Shown here piece after piece: positions 32,827 through 40,788 of a stretch of DNA of 64,000 nt (within the stretch, counting starts at the first letter, position 1; every line of letters begins with the position of its first letter). The notes under the pieces were generated by a model. That model ran no database searches. It saw nothing but the letters and a program-made list of their open reading frames with translations, and had not been told where the DNA came from. Origin of the DNA: an uncultured bacterium (GTDB taxonomy: Bacteria > Actinomycetota > Coriobacteriia > Coriobacteriales > Coriobacteriaceae); contig CAJMMN010000011.1 of NCBI GenBank assembly GCA_905214525.1, positions 1 through 64,000 of the forward strand. The letters run 5' to 3'. A program made the translations under genes and the position numbers.

Positions 32827-32866
32827 AAAACCGCCGCAAGGGCGTCTGTCCCTTTGCGGCGGTTTT
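32827..32866. repeat. TGTCCC-core palindrome, copy e
   Basis: AAAACCGCCGCAAAGGG-type arms (left AAAACCGCCGCAAGGG, right CCTTTGCGGCGGTTTT) around CGTCTGTCCC. The stem differs from copies a-d but remains complementary. Confidence 0.75.
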
Positions 32867-32882
32867 GACGTTTGCGCAGATA

Positions 32883-32921
32883 AAACCTGCCAAAATAAAC
32901 CTGTCCCTTTTTGGTAGGTTT
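32883..32921 (-). repeat. TGTCCC-core palindrome, copy f
   Basis: AAACCTGCCAAAATAAACCTGTCCC then TTTTTGGTAGGTTT, split here: left arm AAACCTGCCAAAA, core AACCTGTCCC, right arm TTTTTGGTAGGTTT. It overlaps the stop of the ABC ATPase gene and can terminate it on the minus strand. Confidence 0.75.
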
Positions 32922-33714
32922 AGCTCAGCAGCATGCGGTCGTTGGCGAGCTCGCCGCCCGAGACCTCCTCGAACTTCTGTAGCAGGTCGGCTACGGTGAG
33001 CGACTTCTTCTCGTCGCCGGCCACGTCGTAGATCACATGGCCCTCGTGCATCATGATCAGACGGTTGCCCAGACGGATAGCGTCATTCATGTTGTGCGTA
33101 ACCATGAGCGTGGTCAGATGGTTTTCGTCGACAATCTCCTCGGTCAGGTTGAGCACCTTAGAGGCCGTCTTGGGGTCGAGGGCCGCCGTGTGCTCGTCGA
33201 GCAGCAGCAGGCGCGGCTTGGTGAGCGTGGCCATCAGCAGGGTGAGTGCCTGGCGCTGGCCGCCCGAGAGCAGGCCGACCTTGGCGTTGAGGCGCGTGTC
33301 CAGACCGAGGTCCAGGCGCTTGAGCAGCTCAACGTACTCGTCCTTCTCGGCCTTGGTGACGCCCCACGAAAGACCGCGACGCTGGCCGCGGCGCTTGGCG
33401 AGGGCCAGGTTTTCGGCAATTTGCATGTCGGCTGCGGTGCCGCGCATGGGGTCCTGGAACACACGGCCCAGGTACTTGGCGCGCTGCGACTCGCTCAGAC
33501 GCGAGATGTCGGTGCCGTCGAGCTCAATAACACCCGAATCAAGCGGATACACGCCGGCGATCATATTGAGCAGCGTGGACTTGCCGGCGCCGTTGCCGCC
33601 AATCACGGTTACAAAGTCGCCATCGTTGAGGGTGAGGTCGACGCCGGTGAGCGCGCGCTTCTCGGTGACGGTGCCCTTGTTAAAGGTCTTCTTGACGTGC
33701 GAGAGCTTAAGCAT
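32920..33714 (-). CDS. ABC transporter ATP-binding protein (TrpZ-like)
   Basis: A 264-residue ATPase energising the importer encoded with it. Walker A GGNGAGKSTLLN (about 41-52), Q-loop RVFQDPMRGTA, signature LLSGGQRQALTLLMA and Walker B LLLLDEHTAALD followed by the H-loop VTHNM. The substituted Walker B context DEHTAALD is typical of this transporter family. ATG 33714 is preferred because AAGGGAG lies 9 nt upstream. The start region overlaps the permease end by 8 bases. Confidence 0.9.
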   Translation of the reverse strand: MLKLSHVKKTFNKGTVTEKRALTGVDLTLNDGDFVTVIGGNGAGKSTLLNMIAGVYPLDSGVIELDGTDISRLSESQRAKYLGRVFQDPMRGTAADMQIAENLALAKRRGQRRGLSWGVTKAEKDEYVELLKRLDLGLDTRLNAKVGLLSGGQRQALTLLMATLTKPRLLLLDEHTAALDPKTASKVLNLTEEIVDENHLTTLMVTHNMNDAIRLGNRLIMMHEGHVIYDVAGDEKKSLTVADLLQKFEEVSGGELANDRMLLS

Positions 33715-34630
33715 CTGCCTCATCTCCCTTCGTGTAGGAGCTGCGGAGCTTATAGCGCTCCCAAACCACGGGCACGCACAGGGCCACGGCGACGATCACG
33801 GCGGAGAGCAGCTTCATGTCGTTGGCGTCCATGCCCAGCTGCAGCACGATGGCGCGGATAAGGAAGTACACCACGGAGCCAAAGACGGCGGAGGCAAGAC
33901 GGACGCTAAACTGCGTGAGGCCGCCGGGCAGCAGGCGACCGAGCACCTCGCCGATGACGATGGCGGCAAGACCGATAACGATGGCGCCGGTGCCCATGCC
34001 AATGTCGGCATACTTCTGGCTCTGGCAGATGAGCGCACCCGAAAGGCCAATGAGGGCGTTGGAGAGCACGAGGGCGATCATTTTGGTGGTGTTGGTGTTA
34101 ACGCCCAGGGCGCGGATCATGTACTCGTTGTTGCCGGTGGCACGCAGCGCCGAGCCGATCTCGGTGCCAAAGAACCAGTACAGGATGGCGACGATGGCCA
34201 CGGCCAGCACAATGCCTAGGATAATGGCAACAGTGGACTGCGGCAGGCCCGTCATGTTGCTGACGGATGAGAAGATAGTGCCCTTGGCAAGGATGGGCGT
34301 GTTGGACTTGCCCATGATGCGCAGGTTGATGGACCACAGACTGATCTGCGTCAGGATTCCGGCGAGGATTGCGGGAATCTCAAAGACGGTGGTCAAGATG
34401 CCCGTGACGGCGCCCGCGATGGCGCCGGCGCACATGCCGGCCAGCACGGCGAGCAAGGGGTCGACGTTATTGTTGACGATGAGCACGGCGCAGACACAGC
34501 CGCCGAGGGCAAAGCTGCCGTCGCAGGTCATATCGGGGATGTCGAGCAGGCGGAACGTGATAAACACGCCAAGCACCATAATGCCCCAGAGGACGCCCTG
34601 CGAAACGGCGCCCTGCAATGCAATGAGCAT
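33707..34630 (-). CDS. ABC transporter permease (TrpY-like)
   Basis: A 307-residue membrane subunit with about eight hydrophobic segments. It belongs to the branched-chain-type permease superfamily, with the family features LDIPDMTCDGSFALGGCV near the N-terminus and GTEIGSALRATGNNEYMIRALGVN in the cytoplasmic coupling loop. Together with the SBP and ATPase it resembles tryptophan/tyrosine-type TrpXYZ importers; the ligand is not provable here. Confidence 0.88.
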   Translation of the reverse strand: MLIALQGAVSQGVLWGIMVLGVFITFRLLDIPDMTCDGSFALGGCVCAVLIVNNNVDPLLAVLAGMCAGAIAGAVTGILTTVFEIPAILAGILTQISLWSINLRIMGKSNTPILAKGTIFSSVSNMTGLPQSTVAIILGIVLAVAIVAILYWFFGTEIGSALRATGNNEYMIRALGVNTNTTKMIALVLSNALIGLSGALICQSQKYADIGMGTGAIVIGLAAIVIGEVLGRLLPGGLTQFSVRLASAVFGSVVYFLIRAIVLQLGMDANDMKLLSAVIVAVALCVPVVWERYKLRSSYTKGDEADA

Positions 34631-34734
34631 GCTTCATACCTCCTAGGATAGGGTGGACACGTGATTTTCCATAATAGCGGTACCAATGCATAAAAGAGCG
34701 GCGGACAGACGTTTTGTTTTACCTGAAACAAGCA

Positions 34735-34763
34735 GGGCGAACGCCGGCCTTTAGCGTTCGCCC
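34735..34763 (-). terminator. intercistronic hairpin between SBP and permease genes
   Basis: GGGCGAACGC (34735-34744) pairs perfectly with GCGTTCGCCC (34754-34763). Such hairpins commonly raise binding-protein over permease expression; no strong U-tract is seen. Confidence 0.6.
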
Positions 34764-34819
34764 CAATGACTCAGATATTGAATAACGCAGCCGTGGCGCG
34801 CGTGCGGGCCCTAGACGCG

Positions 34820-35800
34820 TTATTCGTCCAGAGCGGAAAGGTCGATACCCAGAGCCTCGGCCATCTCGTCGTTCTTGACGACGACCAGGTCCTTGCTCGA
34901 GAGGTGCTTGATCGGCATATCCTCGGGCTTGGCCTCGCCCTTCAGGATCTTGACGGCCATCTCGCCCGCGGCGTAGCCCAGATCCTCGTAGTTGATGGAG
35001 AGGGTGAACAGGCCACCGGCCATGCACATGCCCTCCTCGCCAGTCACGTAGGGAAGCTTGTTTTCCTTGCAGATCTGGCCCACCTGCGAAGCGCCCGCGG
35101 CGATGGTGTTGTCGGTGGGGGAGTAGAGCGCGTCGACCTTGCCCACGGCGGACTCGACGACGGACTGGATCTCGTTGGAGCTCGAGACGGTGAAGTCGGT
35201 GTACTCCAGGCCCAGCTTGCCGAGTTCCTTCTTGGCGGCCTTGATTTGGACGTCGGAGTTGGACTCGGCGGTGCAGTAGAGCAGACCGACCTTCTTTACG
35301 TCGGGCAGGACCTTCTGCATCATCTCGAGCTGCTCGGCGACCGGGGTGAGGTCGGAGGCACCGGTGACGTTGGTGCCGGGCTTGTCGTTGTCCTGGACCA
35401 GGCCGGAGGCGGCGTAGTCGGTGATGGCGCAGCCCACGATGGGGATATCGGCCGTGGCGCCGGCGGCGGCCTGCGCGGCAGGCGTGGCGATGGCGTAGAT
35501 CAGGTCGACGTTGTCGCCCACAAACTTGTCGGCGATGGACTTACACGTGGACTGGTCGTTCTGGGCGTTCTTCTGATCGATCTTGACCTTAAGGCCGCTC
35601 TTCTTGATGGCCTTGACAAAGCCGTCATTGGCGGCGTCGAGTGCGGAGTGCTCGGTGAGCTGCAGAACGCCGATGGTGTAGTCGGAACCGGCGGCTGCGG
35701 AGCCGGAACCAGAGTTGCCGCCGCATCCGGCAAGCGGGGCCAGTGCGAGCAGACCGGCGGAGACCAGAAGGCTCCTGCGGCTGATGGTGATGTCCTTCAT
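34820..35800 (-). CDS. ABC transporter substrate-binding lipoprotein (TrpX-like)
   Basis: A 326-residue lipoprotein. MKDITISRRSLLVSAGLLAL then the lipobox LAGC gives a twin-Arg-like, lipidated N-terminus; the mature part has two alpha/beta lobes typical of the ABC_sub_bind family (YTIGVLQLTEHSALDAANDGF, DIPIVGCAITDY, KVGLLYCTAESNSDVQIKAA). The start is ATG 35800, with GGGGG upstream; an earlier in-frame start would bury the signal peptide. It is first in the SBP-permease-ATPase operon. An aromatic amino acid is a plausible ligand by family, not proven. Confidence 0.88.
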   Translation of the reverse strand: MKDITISRRSLLVSAGLLALAPLAGCGGNSGSGSAAAGSDYTIGVLQLTEHSALDAANDGFVKAIKKSGLKVKIDQKNAQNDQSTCKSIADKFVGDNVDLIYAIATPAAQAAAGATADIPIVGCAITDYAASGLVQDNDKPGTNVTGASDLTPVAEQLEMMQKVLPDVKKVGLLYCTAESNSDVQIKAAKKELGKLGLEYTDFTVSSSNEIQSVVESAVGKVDALYSPTDNTIAAGASQVGQICKENKLPYVTGEEGMCMAGGLFTLSINYEDLGYAAGEMAVKILKGEAKPEDMPIKHLSSKDLVVVKNDEMAEALGIDLSALDE

Positions 35801-35960
35801 ATCGTTACCCCCAGTATAGAAATGGCTGGAAACACTGCACTCAAACAAAGTACAAGTGGAACTATAGTAGCGCGGATGTCCATTTTTACAATAACCTGGC
35901 GGGTTTTTTAATACAGAATCGGATGGGCGGTACGGGTAGTCGAATGGGCGGCGAAGGGTC

Positions 35961-36746
35961 CTATGCGGCTGACGAGGTGTCGTCCTCGTCCAGGGCGGCG
36001 AAGAGCTTCTTGCCGTCGAGGAGACGCGTGGTGACGTTTCTCATGCGGCCAATCTCTACGGTACGCAGCGTGTCATCGGCGCCTCGGGTGTCATAGACCG
36101 TTCCCAGCAAATACGAGATGCCGTCTCGTTGCTTGATGGCAAAGGGCCGGAGTGTCATCCGTGCCACTTCGACCTCTCCGCGTGCCGTGACGCTCGAAAT
36201 ATCAAAACTCACCGTGGTTCCGTGGTCGATGGCCTGCTCGATGAGCTCGCAGGTGTCGATGCGCTTGACGGGCGTGCGCGGGGCCTTGGTGGATTTGCTG
36301 CCCGCGCTTGGAGCGGGCTCGGGTGCATCGAGGTAGCCGCGAACGTCGGCACTCGCCATGGCGACTAAGTGCTGCGCCATGCTTTTTCGGATGGCGATGG
36401 GCGTAGAACGGTTGCGCATGACCATGCCGTGGAGCCGGATGATCTCTTCGTCGGTGAGCGGACGGGTCAAGAGCCGATACCCCACGCCGCGTTTGTATTC
36501 AATTTCATATCCGGCATGGCGAAGTGCGGAGATGGCGGTGTAGATGCTGCGCCGCGCCGCCGAGATGGGCATGCAGGCGGGGTCGTCGGGATGGGCGAGG
36601 CGCCGGATCAACTCATCGGAAAGCATGGCCTTGTCCTCGCCAGTGTTTTCGCTTAATAGTTGCAAGATACGAACGGCGCGATAGGCTGCCATCGAGGCGG
36701 CGCCCCTCGTCGTGGTCTCGTAGGTTTCAACAGCGGCTTCGGTCAT
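35961..36746 (-). CDS. WYL-domain transcriptional regulator
   Basis: A 261-residue regulator. The N-terminal winged-helix part (about 15-85) includes YRAVRILQLLSENTGEDKAMLSDELI and ISAARRSIYTAISALRHAGYEIEY. The C-terminal WYL-like domain (about 155-250) has TVSFDISSV..RMTLRPFAIKQRDGISYLLGTVYD, with the usual W/Y positions partly replaced. WYL proteins sense ligands such as nucleic acid fragments; targets unknown. ATG 36746 is chosen; a GTG three codons earlier is possible. Confidence 0.78.
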   Translation of the reverse strand: MTEAAVETYETTTRGAASMAAYRAVRILQLLSENTGEDKAMLSDELIRRLAHPDDPACMPISAARRSIYTAISALRHAGYEIEYKRGVGYRLLTRPLTDEEIIRLHGMVMRNRSTPIAIRKSMAQHLVAMASADVRGYLDAPEPAPSAGSKSTKAPRTPVKRIDTCELIEQAIDHGTTVSFDISSVTARGEVEVARMTLRPFAIKQRDGISYLLGTVYDTRGADDTLRTVEIGRMRNVTTRLLDGKKLFAALDEDDTSSAA

Positions 36747-36923
36747 GGTGCCCACGTCCTTTCCGTTTTGGGTGGCGACGGTATGGAGCCTAGGACGCGG
36801 GGTTTTCCCAGGGGCGCAGGGCGCTCTGGGCGGTCGGTAGTCGTCGGCAAACGGCGGGTCGAGTTTTCAACAACCCTGCCTAACTGACCAAAACCTTGCC
36901 AAAAGCTTGACGGATACCGTTGA

Positions 36924-36958
36924 AAAAAGCGTCTCTCGACCGATGTCGAGAGACGCTT
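36924..36958 (-). terminator. terminator of asnS
   Basis: AAGCGTCTCTCGA pairs with TCGAGAGACGCTT; read on the minus strand it is followed by TTTTTTC-type sequence. Confidence 0.85.
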
Positions 36959-37004
36959 GTGCGATGAGCGTTGGCGTGTGGCGACGCGAGCTAGCGTCCG
37001 ACGA

Positions 37005-38408
37005 TTAGAAGTCGGCGTTGCCCACGGTGCGCGGGTGCGGCAGGACGTCGCGGATGTTGCCCACGCCGGTCAGGTACATGACCAGGCGCTCGAAGCCCAA
37101 GCCGTAGCCGGCGTGCTTGCAGGAACCATAGCGGCGCAGGTCCAGATAGTACTTGTACTGCTCGGGATTCATGCCCAGGTCCTTGATGCGGGCCTCGAGC
37201 AGGTCCAGGCGCTCCTCGCGCTGGGAGCCACCGATGATCTCGCCGATGCCCGGCACCAAGCAGTCGGCGGCGGCGACGGTCTTGCCGTCGTCGTTCATGC
37301 GCATGTAGAAGGCCTTGATCTCGGCCGGGTAGTCGGTTACGAAGGTCGGGCGCTTAAAGTGCTCCTCGGTCAGGAAGCGCTCATGCTCGGTCTGCAGGTC
37401 GATGCCCCAGCTCACGGGATAGTCAAACTTGTGACCGGCGGCGACGGCCTGCTCCAGGATCTCGACGGCCTCGGTGTAGGTAACGCGGGCAAAGTCTGAG
37501 TTTGCCACGTGGTCCAGGCGCTCGAGCAGGCCCTTGTCCACAAACTTGTTGAGCATGTTGAGCTCGTCGGGGCAGGTGGCCATAACGTCCTTGAGGACGT
37601 ACTTGAGCATGGCCTCGGCGTTATCCATGTAGTCGTTCAGATCGGCAAAGGCCATCTCGGGCTCGATCATCCAAAACTCGGCGGCGTGGCGCGTGGTGTT
37701 GGAGTTTTCGGCGCGGAAGGTGGGGCCAAAGGTATACACGTCGCCAAAGGCCATGGCAAAGTTCTCGGCATTGAGCTGGCCGGACACGGTGAGGCTCGCA
37801 TGCTTGCCAAAGAAGTCCTGGCTCCAGTCGACCTCGCCGGACTCGGTGAGGGGCGGATTTTTGGGGTCGAGCGTGGTCACGCGGAACATCTCGCCGGCGC
37901 CCTCGCAGTCACTCGTGGTGATGATGGGGGTGTTGACGTAGACAAAGCCCTGCTCCTGGAAGAAGCGGTGGATGGCTGCAGCCGCGACAGAGCGGATGCG
38001 GAACACGGCGCGGAACAGGTTGGTGCGCGGGCGCAGGTGCTGCTGGGTGCGCAGGAACTCGACGGTCGCGCGCTTCTTCTGCAGCGGGTAATCCGGGGCG
38101 CTGACGCCCTCGACCTCGATGGAAGTGGCAGAAAGCTCGAAAGGCTGGGGCGCATCGGGCGTCAGCTTGACGGTGCCGGTGCAAATGAGTGCGGCCGAGA
38201 CGTTCTGATGGGCGATCTCGTCGTAGTTGTCGAGCGCCTCGCGGTTCATGACGACTTGCAGGTCGCGGAAGCAGCTGCCGTCGTTGAGCGTGACAAAGCC
38301 AAAGTTCTTCATGTCGCGGACGGACTTGACCCAGCCGGCGACGGTGACGGTCTGGCCGCCGAGCGACTCGGCATCGGCATAGAGCTGCGCGATTTTGGTG
38401 CGGTTCAC
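37005..38408 (-). CDS. asnS: asparaginyl-tRNA synthetase
   Basis: A 467-residue class II synthetase. The OB-fold anticodon domain (about 15-110) has VTVAGWVKSVRDMKNFGFVTLNDGS. The catalytic core carries motif 2 (FGPTFRAENSNTTRHAAEFWMIEPE) and motif 3 (GLGFERLVMYLTGVGNIRDVLPHPRT). The Asn rather than Asp identity rests on that AEFWMIEPE/GVGNIRD pattern. GTG 38408 is chosen because GGGAGGAT is 2-10 nt upstream; upstream in-frame sequence lacks conservation. Confidence 0.94.
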   Translation of the reverse strand: MNRTKIAQLYADAESLGGQTVTVAGWVKSVRDMKNFGFVTLNDGSCFRDLQVVMNREALDNYDEIAHQNVSAALICTGTVKLTPDAPQPFELSATSIEVEGVSAPDYPLQKKRATVEFLRTQQHLRPRTNLFRAVFRIRSVAAAAIHRFFQEQGFVYVNTPIITTSDCEGAGEMFRVTTLDPKNPPLTESGEVDWSQDFFGKHASLTVSGQLNAENFAMAFGDVYTFGPTFRAENSNTTRHAAEFWMIEPEMAFADLNDYMDNAEAMLKYVLKDVMATCPDELNMLNKFVDKGLLERLDHVANSDFARVTYTEAVEILEQAVAAGHKFDYPVSWGIDLQTEHERFLTEEHFKRPTFVTDYPAEIKAFYMRMNDDGKTVAAADCLVPGIGEIIGGSQREERLDLLEARIKDLGMNPEQYKYYLDLRRYGSCKHAGYGLGFERLVMYLTGVGNIRDVLPHPRTVGNADF

Positions 38409-38520
38409 GTATCCTCCCATAACGGTTGAATGATAGTTATCCATACAGTTCGATATTCTAGCAGCTCGGCTCATTTGGGCTATACAGATAAGGCATTGGC
38501 GGGATGGTTTTTCAAACGAA

Positions 38521-38553
38521 AAGCGCCCGCGGCCAAATGGTCGCGGGCGCTTG
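38521..38553 (-). terminator. terminator of the EIIA gene
   Basis: AGCGCCCGCGGCC pairs with GGTCGCGGGCGCT around AAAT; on the minus strand it is followed by TTTTCGTTTG. Confidence 0.85.
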
Positions 38554-38589
38554 ACGAGGTGCCTTTTGGCTGTGTGGCGCGGGGCCTGG

Positions 38590-39153
38590 CTACTTGGTCT
38601 TGGCAACCAGCAGCGGATCGCCAAGCTTGACGAGCGGATTGCCGCCGATAAGCGTGCCAGACTCGCCGACGTGGTCGATGCTCTTGAGGCGGTCGAGCTC
38701 AGAGATGATGACGGTCACGATGTCCTCGTGACCGGCGGCCTTGATGGCCTCGCGATCGAAGCTGATGAGCGGCTGGCCGGCCTTGACCGTGTCGCCCATC
38801 TCGACAAAGCGGGCAAAACCCTTGCCGTTCATTTCCACGGTGCCCAGGCCAACATGGATGAACACGCGAAGACCGTCCTCGGTGATCATGCCGATGGAGT
38901 GGTTGGTGACGGTGGTGGCGCCGATGCGGCCGTTGGCGGGCGCATAGATGGTGTCGGTAATGGGCTCGATGCCGTAGCCCTGGCCGAGCATGCCCGAGGC
39001 GATGGTCTCGTCGGGAACCTCACTCAGATTGACGAGCACGCCGTTGACGGGAGCGTAGATGACGCCTTCGCGGGTGGCGAAGCTTGCTGCGGGCGGAACG
39101 GACGCCTCGCCCGACGAAGTGAACGTGGACTTGAGCGAATCGAGCAGACCCAT
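38590..39153 (-). CDS. PTS glucose-type EIIA protein
   Basis: A 187-residue soluble phosphocarrier of the EIIA-Glc family. The two active-site His are in TNHSIGMIT and the phosphorylated one in VFIHVGLGTVEMNGKGF; IYAPANGRI..and SGMLGQGYGIEP are further family segments. It stands alone, not fused to a permease, so it may serve EIIA-less transporters such as the beta-glucoside EIIBC at 14.6 kb. ATG 39153 follows TTGGAGG; an earlier in-frame start would add 26 unconserved residues. Confidence 0.9.
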   Translation of the reverse strand: MGLLDSLKSTFTSSGEASVPPAASFATREGVIYAPVNGVLVNLSEVPDETIASGMLGQGYGIEPITDTIYAPANGRIGATTVTNHSIGMITEDGLRVFIHVGLGTVEMNGKGFARFVEMGDTVKAGQPLISFDREAIKAAGHEDIVTVIISELDRLKSIDHVGESGTLIGGNPLVKLGDPLLVAKTK

Positions 39154-39399
39154 AGATGCCTCCAACGTATCAGGCGTGCATGTTGCACGCGTGTGGTTTG
39201 CCGGAAACGTTTCGTACGTGTTTCCCAGCATGGTCAGCGCTCCTATTTTACGCTGCTTAACGATGCCTCTGAACAGCGATTTTGTGATATATCAGTTGAA
39301 GGCCAACTCATTGCGGGGGTGTTTCTGCGCCGCGGGCTCAAGTGGGGTACGCTAAGGTGCGAAAAACGAGTGCGCACGAATCGCACGGAGGGAGCACCT

Positions 39400-40299
39400 A
39401 TGATTATTGAGAACCATGCGCTGTGGGGCGAGGAGCCGACCGAGGATTATCCGGCGACGTTTACGTATCTGGGTGCCGAGCCGCTGCCCGACAAGCCCAA
39501 TGGCCGCCGCCCCGCGGTGATCATCTGCGGCGGAGGCGGGTTTACGCATATCGCTCCGCACGAGCAGGACCCGGTGGCGTTTGCGTTTTTGGACCGCGGC
39601 TACCAGGCCTTTGTGCTCAACTATGTGACGAGCGCCACGGGCGACGTGAGCTTTCCGCACCCGCAGGCGGACCTCGCCAAGATGGTCGCTACCGTGCGCG
39701 CCAACGCCGACGAGTGGCATGTCGATCCCAAGCGCGTGTGCATCGTGGGTTTCTCGGCGGGCGGCATGATCTGCGCCTCGTTGGCAACGCAGTGGAAGAC
39801 CGGACCTTTCGCGGGCCTTGCCGGGGCTCGTCCGGAGGATATTCGTCCCGACGCCGTGGTGCTGGGCTATCCGTTGCTCGACCTTGCCTATGTGCGCGAT
39901 ATGCAGACGCGCGACCCGCGCATCGACCTGCGCGTGCCCAAGACGGGTGGCAAGACGGGGCGCGATTTGCTCAACGACTATCTGTCGATGGTGACGGGCG
40001 GCGAGGCGACCGATGAGCACCTGGCCGACATTTGCCCTACCACGCACGTTTCGCGCCAGATGCCCCCGACCTTTGTGTGGGGCGTTTCGGACGACAAGAC
40101 GGCGCCGATTGCGCAGGTCTATCCGTTTGCGCAGCGCATGGCCGAGGAAGGGGTCGCATGCGAGATGCACGTCTTTGACCAGGGTGGCCACGGCCTTTCG
40201 CTCGGCAACGCCAATACCGCGGTCGACAACGAGGACAAGCAAGTGGCAGTCCGTCCTTGGATCCGCCTGGCCTTCCGCTTCCTGGAGCGCCATATGTAA
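39400..40299 (+). CDS. alpha/beta hydrolase, acetylesterase-like
   Basis: A 299-residue esterase of the alpha/beta-hydrolase fold, with no signal peptide. Oxyanion region VIICGGGGFTHIAPHE (about 39-54), nucleophile Ser in IVGFSAGGMIC (about 126), acid Asp in WGVSDDKTAP (about 230) and His in DQGGHGLSLG (about 266). It resembles the acetyl-xylan/BD-FAE-like esterases often linked to carbohydrate use, but the substrate is not determinable. GGAGGGAG precedes the ATG. Confidence 0.85.
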   Translation: MIIENHALWGEEPTEDYPATFTYLGAEPLPDKPNGRRPAVIICGGGGFTHIAPHEQDPVAFAFLDRGYQAFVLNYVTSATGDVSFPHPQADLAKMVATVRANADEWHVDPKRVCIVGFSAGGMICASLATQWKTGPFAGLAGARPEDIRPDAVVLGYPLLDLAYVRDMQTRDPRIDLRVPKTGGKTGRDLLNDYLSMVTGGEATDEHLADICPTTHVSRQMPPTFVWGVSDDKTAPIAQVYPFAQRMAEEGVACEMHVFDQGGHGLSLGNANTAVDNEDKQVAVRPWIRLAFRFLERHM

Positions 40300-40346
40300 A
40301 AGTAGACTACTTGCCCGTTTCAAAAAGTCTGCTTAGAGGAGGAGCC

Positions 40347-40667
40347 ATGCTTGAGGGTACGTATGTGGTTTTGGCCCAGACGCCGGTGGGGAGCAAACGC
40401 GGCGAGGTGACGTTTTCACATGGGGTGAACGGCGCGCTCAGGGCAGTACTAAACGTCAGGGGTCTCAATATCGCTCTCTCGGGTGCCCGCGCCGAGGGCG
40501 ATTTCTTTGAGTTCTCGGGCACTATCTCCCACGTCTTGATGGGCAAGGCGCCCTTTACATGCACGGGGTCGGTTGAGGGTGATCGACTCACTGCTACCGC
40601 GCGGTCGGGTTCCATTTCGATCTCGCTGAGCGGTATGCGCAAAGAGCTTTCGGGGCGCACCGCATAA
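40347..40667 (+). CDS. small conserved-looking protein of unknown function
   Basis: A 106-residue protein that I do not recognise. AGGAGGAG directly precedes the ATG, which supports translation. It has alternating Val/Thr/Ser/Gly segments (EGTYVVLAQTPVGSKRGEVTF, FEFSGTISHVL, TCTGSVEGDRLTATARSGSIS) that look like a small beta-barrel or beta-sandwich; no membrane helix. It follows the esterase gene by 47 nt and may be cotranscribed. Confidence 0.6.
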   Translation: MLEGTYVVLAQTPVGSKRGEVTFSHGVNGALRAVLNVRGLNIALSGARAEGDFFEFSGTISHVLMGKAPFTCTGSVEGDRLTATARSGSISISLSGMRKELSGRTA

Positions 40668-40788
40668 AGTTTGCGCAGGTAAACATCGGTATTTGACTTT
40701 ATATAATAGTTCAGAGCGCTATCATTTGTCGTTACGAGTTGGTTAGCCCTGGTAAACGGTTAACCGCGTCTAACGAAAGGATGAGCGC
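40668..40788 (+). promoter_or_regulatory. feoAB upstream region
   Basis: TATAAT at 40702-40707 is a good -10; no matching -35 is evident. GGTTAGCC..GGTTAACC (40741-40765) is a loose inverted repeat that could bind a DtxR/IdeR-type iron repressor; this is only a suggestion. Confidence 0.35.

Noticed and set aside
38551..39399. Long N-terminal extension of the esterase gene, opposite the EIIA gene
   Set aside because: The frame is open upstream but runs antisense to a clear EIIA gene; GGAGGGAG before ATG 39400 and the hydrolase N-terminus fix the start there.
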